A DNA stretch of 34,385 nt from an uncultured Synechococcaceae cyanobacterium. Lineage in GTDB: Bacteria > Cyanobacteriota > Cyanobacteriia > PCC-6307 > Cyanobiaceae. Below the pieces are notes generated by a model. That model was given only the letters and a program-made list of their open reading frames with translations, did not search any database and had not been told where the DNA came from. Positions 1 through 6,535 of this stretch are shown here, in pieces (the first letter of the stretch is position 1; every line of letters begins with the position of its first letter). The stretch lies in assembly GCA_903934375.1 (NCBI GenBank), contig CAIZNP010000259.1:1-34385 (forward strand), written 5' to 3'. Both the position numbers and the translations under genes were made by a program.

Positions 1-1
1 C

Positions 2-205
2 GGCTCCAAGGTCGTCGTGGCCTTCGACATCTACGACTGGGATGGCGAAAACGGCTGTGGCATGACCTTCCAGCCCCGTGCCGTCCAGGTCGTCGAGTTC
101 GTTCCCTACGAGCAGGTCGATCCCACCGATGGCTTCGAGGAACAGGAGGGTTACACCGCTGGAGGCGGCTGGGTTGTGGATGACGACGAGGAGGCCGCTT
201 TCTGA
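2..205 (+). CDS. C-terminal part of a possible phage-type ssDNA-binding protein (5' end outside window)
   Basis: The frame is open from the first bases of the window, so the gene starts upstream and about 67 C-terminal residues are visible. The visible part has a beta-rich segment (SKVVVAFDIYDW, then GMTFQPRAVQVVEFVPY), a Gly-rich stretch, and a strongly acidic end closing on phenylalanine (DDDEEAAF). Acidic tails ending in an aromatic residue are typical of bacterial SSB and of T7 gp2.5-like ssDNA-binding proteins, where the tail recruits partners. That is the only basis for the call, so function is an inference. The stop overlaps the next start (TGATG), which suggests translational coupling. 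It is the first visible gene of the operon that ends at 1534, on an integrated element. Confidence 0.55.
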   Translation, partial: GSKVVVAFDIYDWDGENGCGMTFQPRAVQVVEFVPYEQVDPTDGFEEQEGYTAGGGWVVDDDEEAAF

Positions 206-495
206 TGGCTGCTCCTCACTTGGTCAGCAACGGCGGCGCTGGGCGCCGCCCCCAGCTTCCGGCGTTCTGCCGCACCCGCCGGCCCACAACCGTCGCCGTC
301 ACGGTCAACAGCCTCACCGCTCTGCGCTTGCTGGTGCTGGTGGGGCTGCTGTTTCAGCTGAGCACCCTGCTGCTGGTGATCGCTGGCCCCGTGCCGCCGC
401 GGCTGCAAGCGGTCAGCACCAACAACCCTTTCCCCCCAGCAGCAGGCGTCGCCGCCAGTGGGGCCCAGCCCATTTCACCGAGCTCAGACCGATGA
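205..495 (+). CDS. Small single-span membrane protein of the mobile element, function unknown
   Basis: This 96-residue protein is not recognised. Its ATG shares a base with the upstream stop (TGATG), and its TGA overlaps the next ATG (ATGA at 492-495). It therefore fits exactly between two neighbours, which is the best evidence that it is real. Residues about 1-35 are basic (several Arg), residues about 37-62 form one strongly hydrophobic helix (LRLLVLVGLLFQLSTLLLVI), and the remaining 35 residues are Pro/Ala/Ser-rich. The positive-inside rule would put the short N-terminus in the cytoplasm. A holin-like or membrane-anchor role is possible but unsupported. Confidence 0.6.
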   Translation: MAAPHLVSNGGAGRRPQLPAFCRTRRPTTVAVTVNSLTALRLLVLVGLLFQLSTLLLVIAGPVPPRLQAVSTNNPFPPAAGVAASGAQPISPSSDR

Positions 496-1298
496 ACACC
501 ACAACAACGTCGTCCCATCCCTCCGCAACTGTCGCTCTGATGAGTCAGCAGGCTCTGGTCTCCCGTTCCTGGAACGGCACCCCGATCTCTCGGCGCACCA
601 GCGATGGCTACGTGAATGCCACGGCCATGTGCAAGGCCAATGGCAAACGCTGGAAGGACTACCGCGAGTCCGACCGGTGCCAGCACTATCTGGATGCTCT
701 GGAGAGCGTGGCCGGAATTTCCGTCCACGCCCTTGTTGAGTCCCGCTCAGGCGGCGCCGGTGGTGGCGGCACCTGGGTTCATCCCCAGGTCGCTGTCGAC
801 CTTGCCCGCTGGATCAGTGCGCCGTTCGCGGTGTGGATGGATGGCTGGTTCCTGGAGAGCGTCCAGCAGGCTCAATCGACTCCAGTGGAAACACCTCCAG
901 CTCGGATCCGGGAAGCCGACGTGATCGCCCTGGTGGAGCGCAGCATCGATCTGTTTGAGCGGTTGGGCGGCCTGGATCAGCGCGATCAGCTTCTGTTCAA
1001 GGACATCGTCCGCAGCAACGTGCTCACCGCCAGTGCGGGGTTGCTGCCCGGTGCGCCGACTGACGAGGAGCTCACCTTGGGAGATGCCTGGCTGGAGGTG
1101 TTCCAACAAGCGCTGCCGCGCAGCCAGTTCTGCGCCGCCGGCAAGCTCGTGGCCAGGGCTTACCGCGAGGAGTTCGGTGAAGAACCCCCTTGTCGCCAAC
1201 AGTTTGTTGACGGGGCCCCGCGCCAGGTCAAGAGCTACCGCCGCAGCTGGTTGGTCGACACCCTCCAGCGCTGCTGCGCGCAGCTGGCGGGGAGCTGA
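492..1298 (+). CDS. KilA-N domain protein
   Basis: This 268-residue protein carries a KilA-N domain at about residues 25-125. Seen are the N-terminal pattern ISRRTSDGYVNATAMCKANG, then KRWKDY, and the closing TWVHPQVAVDLARWIS with FAVWMDGWF. KilA-N is a DNA-binding module known from phage, phage-like elements and large DNA viruses, often in antirepressor-type regulators. The C-terminal half (about 135-268) starts with a helical segment (READVIALVERSIDLFERLGG) and is not recognised. The ATG at 492 overlaps the upstream stop; an ATG at 540 in the same frame is an alternative start. The stop overlaps the next ATG (TGATG at 1296-1300), so the genes are probably co-translated. The frame is open further upstream to 78, but that part is antisense-like noise over genes 1 and 2. 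Confidence 0.85.
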   Translation: MNTTTTSSHPSATVALMSQQALVSRSWNGTPISRRTSDGYVNATAMCKANGKRWKDYRESDRCQHYLDALESVAGISVHALVESRSGGAGGGGTWVHPQVAVDLARWISAPFAVWMDGWFLESVQQAQSTPVETPPARIREADVIALVERSIDLFERLGGLDQRDQLLFKDIVRSNVLTASAGLLPGAPTDEELTLGDAWLEVFQQALPRSQFCAAGKLVARAYREEFGEEPPCRQQFVDGAPRQVKSYRRSWLVDTLQRCCAQLAGS

Positions 1299-1534
1299 TG
1301 GACACCCAGGTCACGACCACCCGCCAGCGGGTCTGGATCAGCACAGCTGAGGCCTGTGAGCTGCTCGGCATCAGCCGCGAAACCCTGCGTCAGCTGCGGC
1401 TGCGCGGGGTGCTGCAACCCGGTAAGCACTTCCGCCGCTGGGGCTGCACCGAAGGCAAAGGTCCCCTGCAGTGGCATGGGGAGAACATCGAGGCCTCGAT
1501 CACAGGCTGGAGCCGCCGCCATCTCAAGCAGTGA
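1298..1534 (+). CDS. Excisionase-like helix-turn-helix protein
   Basis: This 78-residue protein has an N-terminal winged-helix/MerR-like HTH at about residues 13-45: ISTAEACELLGISRETLRQL followed by a turn and a basic segment (GKHFRR). The pattern matches the HTH_17/excisionase group. A Trp-rich C-terminus (FRRWGC, LQWHGENIEASITGW) resembles small phage excisionases that read the wing against DNA. The start overlaps the KilA-N stop. With a tyrosine recombinase at 2521-3813 on the same element, a role as recombination directionality factor or operon regulator is likely but inferred. Confidence 0.7.
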   Translation: MDTQVTTTRQRVWISTAEACELLGISRETLRQLRLRGVLQPGKHFRRWGCTEGKGPLQWHGENIEASITGWSRRHLKQ

Positions 1535-1550
1535 GCGGGGTTGCAGGCGC

Positions 1551-1582
1551 GGCCGCTCTTCCTACGGTTCGGGAGAGCGGCC
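1551..1582 (+). terminator. Hairpin terminator of the KilA-N operon
   Basis: A 12-bp inverted repeat (GGCCGCTCTTCC with GGGAGAGCGGCC, one G-T pair) encloses an 8-base loop and starts 16 bases after the stop of the HTH gene. Only a weak T-rich stretch (TGTCTATT) follows, so termination efficiency is uncertain. Confidence 0.55.
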
Positions 1583-1680
1583 TGTCTATTGCCTGGTGTC
1601 TCTGCGAGCTCGTTTCATTGCCGTCCTGATCGGAGTGGGGTGCCATCTGCGGCAGTCCGGCTGTCGCCCAGGTCCTGAAG

Positions 1681-2502
1681 ATGGACTACCAGAACAACCG
1701 CATGAGCGGTTCGTTACGCAGTGGCGCCTTGGAGGTCAACGCGCAGCAGCAGCGGCGGATCAACGAGTCCGGATCGAACGTGCTCCAGCCGGTGGCTGTC
1801 GTTCGTGTGAATGGCAACGAGGTCGGCCGGCTCGTTGGCGCCGAGAAATGGGGTGGCAGTCCAGCTGCGGTGGTTCAGATCGCAGAAATGGATCCGGAGA
1901 ACCCCTACCCCGAGGTTCTGCTCTCTTCCTTCACCGGAGGTGCGCACTGCTGCAATCAGATCCAGGTGCTCACCAGCGATCGCAGCGGGCAGACCTGGCG
2001 AGAGGTGACACTCGGGCCCTTCGACGGGGGCGATTCACCAGCAGAGGACCCGTTGCGGAATGGCCGCTTCCTGATCGTCGATGTCGACAACCGGTTCCTC
2101 TATCGCTTTGCCTGCTACGCCTGCAGCACCGCACCTGCCCGCATCTGGCAGCTGCAGGGCGACGCCTTTGTGGATGTGTCCCATCGGCCTGAGTTCAAAC
2201 CACTTCATCGCCGCAACCTTCAGCGCATGGCCGAATGGTTCCAACAGAAGAACCCTGAATCACCCAATGGCTTCCTGGCCGGTTACGTCGCCAACAAGGC
2301 GCTGGTGGGCGAGCTGTATGACGGCTGGGATCGCATGACCCAGCGCTCCGACTCCTCAGACTGGGGGTTGAAGGAGTGCAAGGGCGACCTGGATGACAAC
2401 GGCAAGTGCCTGGGCCGGGAAATCATCTACAGCTCTTTCCCGGAAGCCTTGCGGGCCTTTCTGATCGACACTGGTTACATCAAGCCAACCGGTGAGCAGT
2501 AG
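1681..2502 (+). CDS. Exported protein of unknown function, signal peptide displaced by a frameshift
   Basis: The open frame from ATG 1681 gives 273 residues of a mature-looking secreted domain with no export signal. Cysteines at FTGGAHCCNQ, FACYACST and the late ECKGDLDDNGKC segment suggest disulfides. The protein family is not recognised. Directly upstream, another frame beginning at GTG 1596 encodes a typical signal peptide start (VSLRARFIAVLIGVG). Removing one G from the GGGG run at 1637-1640 joins it in frame to AICGSPAVAQ, giving a near-ideal AVA-Q signal-peptidase I site before VLKMDYQ. The gene is either mutated or the window has a one-base error. It ends 19 bases before the convergent integrase gene and carries one HIP1 octamer (1976-1983). 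Confidence 0.7.
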   Translation: MDYQNNRMSGSLRSGALEVNAQQQRRINESGSNVLQPVAVVRVNGNEVGRLVGAEKWGGSPAAVVQIAEMDPENPYPEVLLSSFTGGAHCCNQIQVLTSDRSGQTWREVTLGPFDGGDSPAEDPLRNGRFLIVDVDNRFLYRFACYACSTAPARIWQLQGDAFVDVSHRPEFKPLHRRNLQRMAEWFQQKNPESPNGFLAGYVANKALVGELYDGWDRMTQRSDSSDWGLKECKGDLDDNGKCLGREIIYSSFPEALRAFLIDTGYIKPTGEQ

Positions 2503-2520
2503 CACTGCACAGCAGCAGGC

Positions 2521-3813
2521 TCAAGGCGTCATGCCACTGAGCCGTTGAGCCGCTTTGCTGAAGGCGTCATCCACCACGTCATCCCCGCACCAACGGCTGT
2601 AGGCCGCCAAATGGGTTTGAACGCTGTGACCCATTGCGGCGGCGACGACCTTGGGCGGCAGGTCACAGATCACGTGGGCCCGGTGGGCGTAACCGTGCCG
2701 GCAGGAATAGAGCACCAATTTTTCTCCCTGGGTTTCGTACTGCTGGCGTAGGTGTTGCCAGTGGTCTCTCCGCAGCAGGTAGCGACTGAAGGAATCCGAG
2801 CCGAAGCCAGCTCGCATGGGCGGGAGCTTTGCCGGATCAAAGGTTTCGAGGAGCCGCCATTCCGTGGCCCATTGGTCACAGGGCAGCAGCCGCAGGGGCC
2901 TGGGCTTGGTTTTGCCGCGAGAGGCAACCTTTTCATACGTGCACCAGAGCCGCCCCTGGCGAAGCTGCAGATGCTGCAGCTCTTCGGGTCGCAGACCAAA
3001 GGCGCAGAGCAGTTGAAAGGCAAACCTCCAGCGCGGGTCCGGGATGGCCTGCACCATCGCCAGGATGTCTGGCACGGCGATTGGCGTCGTGACCGCTCGG
3101 CTCTCCCGGGACCTGCCGATGATTGTTGAGAGGTCAGGCGGCGGAGCCCATTGGGCTGGAAGCAGCTTCTGGCTGACCGCCCAACGCAGCAAAGCAGCGG
3201 TGTACTGGATTTGCAGTCTTCTGGTGCGACAGCCAGGGCGCTGACTCCACAGATCAGCTTGCGCTTCCAGCAGTTGGGTTGCATCGCGGGCAGCCGGTGG
3301 CCCTTTCGCTGTCTTGAGGACCAGCGCCATTCGCGGCTTGTAGAGCCGTTCCCAGGTCGTTTCCTTGATTTCACCGCTGCGCAGCTTGTGCTGCTGGTAG
3401 CGGCGGATCAGGCCGGCCCAGTCAATCGAGATAGGGCGGCTGGCTGTTGCTGGAGATGGAACGCTCTGCTGCAGGGTTGAGGGCTGGCTGGCCATGGCTT
3501 CTGCCTGGCGCCTGGCCTCAGCCTCAGCCTTCGCTGTACTCAGCTCGGCGATGGAAAGCTCGAGAGGGGCCCCGTTTTGGAAGGCCTCGTAGACCGTCAC
3601 CACGCCGTCTCGGATGGCTTCGAGTTGGTCCGACTCCCAGGGATATGGCAGGAGCAGCTGCTTGCGATGCCCGTCCCCGGCGCGAGCCGTGATGTGAAGC
3701 CGGGCACGTCCCCTGAAATTCGACACCGTCCAGCCACTGCGGCAGCCCCTCTGGCCGAGGGCCCGCAGGACGCCGCCGCGGAGCAAAACATCCCATTCCG
3801 GGACCGCTGGCAT
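2521..3813 (-). CDS. Tyrosine recombinase / phage-type integrase
   Basis: This 430-residue protein has a core-binding helical region at about 128-215 (DWAGLIRRYQQHKL) and a catalytic domain at about 240-425. Seen catalytic residues are Arg275 in GLRPEEL, Arg372 and His373 in YSCRHGY (the usual HxxR has Tyr in place of the first His), His396 in AMGHSVQ and the nucleophile Tyr405 in AAYSRW. The N-terminal 120 residues, rich in Ala, Glu and Gln around 90-115, probably bind arm-type sites. The start is 128 bp from the 3' end of tRNA-Arg, in the same orientation as the tRNA. This is the usual arrangement for elements that integrate into a tRNA 3' end. Repeats overlap its start codon and may regulate it. 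Confidence 0.93.
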   Translation of the reverse strand: MPAVPEWDVLLRGGVLRALGQRGCRSGWTVSNFRGRARLHITARAGDGHRKQLLLPYPWESDQLEAIRDGVVTVYEAFQNGAPLELSIAELSTAKAEAEARRQAEAMASQPSTLQQSVPSPATASRPISIDWAGLIRRYQQHKLRSGEIKETTWERLYKPRMALVLKTAKGPPAARDATQLLEAQADLWSQRPGCRTRRLQIQYTAALLRWAVSQKLLPAQWAPPPDLSTIIGRSRESRAVTTPIAVPDILAMVQAIPDPRWRFAFQLLCAFGLRPEELQHLQLRQGRLWCTYEKVASRGKTKPRPLRLLPCDQWATEWRLLETFDPAKLPPMRAGFGSDSFSRYLLRRDHWQHLRQQYETQGEKLVLYSCRHGYAHRAHVICDLPPKVVAAAMGHSVQTHLAAYSRWCGDDVVDDAFSKAAQRLSGMTP

Positions 3814-3845
3814 GTGAGAAGGTATGTGAGAAGGTCCTTCTCACA
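3812..3845. repeat. Three copies of an 11-base motif over the integrase start
   Basis: ATGTGAGAAGG occurs at 3812-3822 and 3824-3834 in direct orientation with a 12-bp period, and its complement CCTTCTCACA lies at 3836-3845. The first copy covers the integrase start codon. The position suits arm-type integrase/excisionase sites or an autoregulatory operator; which one is inference. Confidence 0.7.
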
Positions 3846-3883
3846 GCCTGGCACGGGCGAGCAGAAGCCGGCAAAGCCTGTCA

Positions 3884-3916
3884 GCCCAAAAGCCAGTGTC
3901 AGAAAGGCTTTTGGGC
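3884..3916. repeat. Perfect 11-bp inverted repeat between tRNA-Arg and integrase
   Basis: GCCCAAAAGCC at 3884-3894 and GGCTTTTGGGC at 3906-3916 are exact complements around an 11-base loop. It lies downstream of the tRNA 3' end and could be the tRNA terminator, although no T-run follows the stem on the minus strand. It could also be part of the recombination site. Confidence 0.6.
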
Positions 3917-3940
3917 CGAGAAAGCAGGCCCTGACTGAAA

Positions 3941-4014
3941 CGCCCCCTGATGGATTCGAACCATCGACCGGCTGCTTAGAAGGCAGCTGCTCTATCCAGC
4001 TGAGCTAAGGGAGC
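3941..4014 (-). tRNA. tRNA-Arg (anticodon UCU)
   Basis: On the minus strand the acceptor GCTCCCT pairs with AGGGGGC with one G-U pair, the D-arm contains TAGCTCAGCTGGATAGAGC, the anticodon loop is CTTCTAA (anticodon TCT), and the T-loop is GGTTCGAATCC. The discriminator is G and CCA is not encoded. Its 3' half faces the integrase, which makes it the probable attachment site of the element to the left. Confidence 0.95.
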
Positions 4015-4132
4015 AGAGGTGGTCGCCGCTTTGGCCTGGGGCATTGTGACAGCCGTTTGCCGGAGGGGTGGACGGGCAGGGTCGACCCAGGCGTGCCCCA
4101 GGGGAATGTCATCCACCACTGGGCTGGCGGCC

Positions 4133-4138
4133 TACAAT
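4133..4138 (+). promoter_or_regulatory. Probable -10 box (TACAAT) for the HTH gene
   Basis: TACAAT lies 25 bases before the ATG at 4164 and is a one-mismatch -10 hexamer in otherwise GC-rich DNA. No good -35 is visible at 17 bp, which is common in cyanobacteria. The rest of 4015-4132 shows no gene. Confidence 0.4.
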
Positions 4139-4163
4139 GGTGGGCTGCGGGTGGATTCTTGCG

Positions 4164-4925
4164 ATGGCGGCCAGCCGGCTCAACGACAGCCAGAAGCAGG
4201 AGCTGGTGATCCGCTACCGCCAGGGTGAGACCGCCCAGGCCCTGGCGCAGGCCTATGGCTGCAGCCCCAACACGGTGAGCCGGGTGCTCAAGGCGGCGGT
4301 GGATCCGGCGGAGATGGCGGCGCTGAAGAAGCAGTCCCGCTCGCGCGCCGAGGCCAGCACGGACGACGGGCCGGTTGAGGCGCCCGCCGATGACTTCAGG
4401 GCCCCGCAGCCATCGGTTGAGCAGGCTCCGGCGCCGGAGGAGGTTGATCCCCAGGAGGAGGCCGATGCCGTGCCCGGGGTGCTCGCGATCGACGATGCCG
4501 ACGACTTCGGCGACGACGGACTCGACGACGGCGCTGATGACGACGCCGAGGAGTTGGAGCCGGTCGCGGCGGTTGCGGCGATTGATCCGGCTGATCCCCA
4601 GGCGGCCGTGAGCGCCCGCCTGCTCGCCCGTGGCGTGCTGCCCGCCAGCGTCTATCTGCTGGTGGACAAGACCGTGGAGCTGGAGGCGCGCCCGCTGCGG
4701 GAGTTCAGCGAACTCGGCAGCCTGCCTGAGCAGGAGCAGGAGCGCCAGGCGCTGATGCTCTACACCAACCCACGCCAGGCCAAGCGCCAGTGCGGCCGCA
4801 CCCAGCGGGTGATCAAGGTGCCTGACAGCGATGTGTTCGAGCGAACCTCGCGCTACCTGCTGGCCCAGGGCATCAGCCGGCTGGTTCTCGAGGGCGGCGC
4901 CCTGTATGCACTTCCGGGAAGCTGA
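4164..4925 (+). CDS. HTH protein with Asp-rich linker and uncharacterised C-terminal domain
   Basis: This 253-residue protein has three parts. Residues about 1-45 form a homeodomain/resolvase-type HTH (NDSQKQELVIRYRQGE, then ALAQAYGCSPNTVSRVL). Residues about 60-145 are a very acidic, Pro/Ala/Asp-rich linker (DDADDFGDDGLDDG). Residues about 150-253 form a conserved-looking basic domain with LLARGVLPASVYLLVDKTVE, a Lys/Arg/Cys patch (RQAKRQCGRTQRV) and GISRLVLEGGALYAL. The ATG at 4164 puts the HTH at the N-terminus; the frame is open further upstream without homology-like content. DNA binding is inferred from the HTH, and the C-terminal domain is not recognised. It is followed after 41 bases by the lipoprotein gene. 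Confidence 0.75.
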   Translation: MAASRLNDSQKQELVIRYRQGETAQALAQAYGCSPNTVSRVLKAAVDPAEMAALKKQSRSRAEASTDDGPVEAPADDFRAPQPSVEQAPAPEEVDPQEEADAVPGVLAIDDADDFGDDGLDDGADDDAEELEPVAAVAAIDPADPQAAVSARLLARGVLPASVYLLVDKTVELEARPLREFSELGSLPEQEQERQALMLYTNPRQAKRQCGRTQRVIKVPDSDVFERTSRYLLAQGISRLVLEGGALYALPGS

Positions 4926-4966
4926 TCCAGATCGCGCCGCACGAAATCAACCTGCTGCCATTGCGC

Positions 4967-5404
4967 GTGGGAATCACTCGAGCTGCTGCAGCCTGTCTCA
5001 TGGCTATGCCCTTAGCCATTATTTCGGCCTGCGATTCCCTGCCGGCCCGCATGCCACGGGATCCTCCGGCCAGCGCCTTCAACACCAGCACCTCCCACTG
5101 GCGCGTCTATTCCTCCACCGGCGCCTATGGCCTCGTGCGGCAGGTGGCCACCGGCCCCAACCGATTCACCTTTGAGGAAACCTGGTTCCGCGGCAAGGGC
5201 CCCCGCATGGTGACCACGATCGGTCAGGGCACCTTCGAGCCCAGCACCAACATCAACATCTACGACTACAGCCAGCCCAGGGGTGTGGTGGTGGTCCGCA
5301 CCCGTGAAGGGAAGGACACGCTGCAGACCGTGGACACGGTGATCGCAAGCACGATTCCGTTGTTCAAGGTGGGTGAGACGATCACCTACACGTTGCGGCC
5401 CTGA
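4967..5404 (+). CDS. Small lipoprotein of unknown function
   Basis: This protein of about 145 residues begins at GTG 4967 (TTG 4961 is an alternative start in frame). The N-terminus is a lipoprotein signal with hydrophobic core LMAMPLAII and lipobox ISAC, putting the lipidated Cys at about position 22. The mature part is beta-rich (HWRVYSSTGAYGLVRQV, TFEETWFRGKGPRMVTTIG) and the family is not recognised. It should be anchored in the periplasmic or thylakoid-lumen membrane face. It may be co-transcribed with the HTH gene. Its last 19 bases overlap the convergent gene at 5386. Confidence 0.75.
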   Translation: MGITRAAAACLMAMPLAIISACDSLPARMPRDPPASAFNTSTSHWRVYSSTGAYGLVRQVATGPNRFTFEETWFRGKGPRMVTTIGQGTFEPSTNINIYDYSQPRGVVVVRTREGKDTLQTVDTVIASTIPLFKVGETITYTLRP

Positions 5405-5625
5405 TCGCCGCGGGGCAGCAGCAGAGCAGTGGCGCTGCCGCCGCTGATCACGCCGATCACCAGAGCAACCCCCACGAGAAAGCCTGTGGGCAGCTCAGCC
5501 GTGCGCCCGAAGCCGAGGTTGAGGCTGGTGCGCTGGTTGAGGTTCTGAGCCCCGAGGCAGAGCAGCAGCAGCAGCAGGACACCGCCGCCGAGGCTGGCCA
5601 GCAGCAGGCGCAGGCGCAGCAGCAT
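5386..5625 (-). CDS. LapA-like (DUF1049) small membrane protein
   Basis: This 79-residue protein has two hydrophobic spans, at about 5-25 (LRLLLASLGGGVLLLLLLCLG) and 48-70 (TGFLVGVALVIGVISGG). They are separated by an Asn-rich loop (AQNLNQRTSLNLGFG) typical of DUF1049/LapA-type proteins, which act in envelope assembly in other bacteria. The start overlaps the rsmI stop (TGATG on the minus strand), so the two are probably co-translated. Its 3' end overlaps the convergent lipoprotein gene. Family placement is by loop pattern and size only. Confidence 0.7.
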   Translation of the reverse strand: MLLRLRLLLASLGGGVLLLLLLCLGAQNLNQRTSLNLGFGRTAELPTGFLVGVALVIGVISGGSATALLLPRGDQGRNV

Positions 5626-6515
5626 CAGCTCGGCTCCTCAGCGGTGTGGACCAGAGCGTAGAGCTCTCGGCGGGGGATGCCGCTTTGCTGGGCCAGCTGG
5701 CGGGCGGCGTCGCTGCGGCTGAGCCCGCCGGCGATCAGCGCCTCCAGTGCGGCGCGCAGGCTGTCCTGGCTGGGGGCAGCGTCGCTGCTCCCCGTCCCCT
5801 TCCCCGTCGTCGCCCCGCCGATCACCAGGGTGAACTCCCCCTGGGGCGCATGGCTGCGGAAGTGCGCGAGGGCGGCGGTCAGCGTTGGGCCCACCTGCTG
5901 CTCATGGCGTTTGGTGAGCTCGCGGGTCACGGCCACGGGGCGATCGCCCAGCTCGCTCAGCAGGTCGTCCAGCAGTGCCAGCAGCCGATGCGGTGCCTCG
6001 AACAGCACCATGGTGCGGGTCTCGCCCGCCAGCTCCTGCAGCCGTGCCCGCCGCTGGTTGGCCTTGGGCGGCAGGAACCCCTCGAAACAGAAGCGGCCCG
6101 TGGGCAGACCGCTGCTCACCAGGGCGGTGGTCACTGCCGTGGGCCCGGGGATGCAGATCACCGTGCGGCCTTCTGCCCGGGCCGCCGCCACTAGGGCCTC
6201 CCCGGGGTCGGAGATGCCGGGGAGGCCGGCATCGCTGACGACGGCGATCGCGTCGCCGGCGGCCAGGGCCTGCAGCAGTTCGGGGATGCGGGCGGCCTGG
6301 TTGTGCTCGTGGAAGCTCAGCAGCCTTGGCCCCTGCTCGCGGCTGCGCAGGCCGAGGTTGTGCAGCAGCAGGCCGCTGCGGCGCGTGTCCTCGCAGGCGA
6401 TGCGATCCACGTGGGCCAGCACATGGCGGGCGCGGGGCGAGAGATCATCCACGTTGCCGATGGGAGTACCCACCAGATAGAGCACGCCTGCGGCCGGTTC
6501 TGCGCCCTGCATCAC
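5625..6515 (-). CDS. rsmI: 16S rRNA (cytidine(1402)-2'-O)-methyltransferase
   Basis: This 296-residue protein matches RsmI. The N-terminal SAM-binding pattern GVLYLVGTPIGNVDDLSPRA is seen, then CEDTRRSG, the Pro/Gly-rich DAGLPGISDPG, the segment VICIPGPTAVTTALVSSGL, the FEAPHR motif and VAVTRELTKRHEQ. RsmI 2'-O-methylates C1402 in the decoding centre of the small subunit together with RsmH. Length is normal for the family (about 280-300). Two ATGs in tandem occur at the start. It diverges from the cysQ-like gene with only 20 bases between start codons and overlaps the downstream LapA-like gene. Confidence 0.95.
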   Translation of the reverse strand: MMQGAEPAAGVLYLVGTPIGNVDDLSPRARHVLAHVDRIACEDTRRSGLLLHNLGLRSREQGPRLLSFHEHNQAARIPELLQALAAGDAIAVVSDAGLPGISDPGEALVAAARAEGRTVICIPGPTAVTTALVSSGLPTGRFCFEGFLPPKANQRRARLQELAGETRTMVLFEAPHRLLALLDDLLSELGDRPVAVTRELTKRHEQQVGPTLTAALAHFRSHAPQGEFTLVIGGATTGKGTGSSDAAPSQDSLRAALEALIAGGLSRSDAARQLAQQSGIPRRELYALVHTAEEPS

Positions 6516-6535
6516 AATGCTCCTTTGCCCGCTCC

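Noticed and set aside
78-491. N-terminal extension of the KilA-N protein
   Set aside because: The extension is Pro/Ser/Arg-rich and overlaps two better-supported genes; ATG 492 overlaps the upstream stop.
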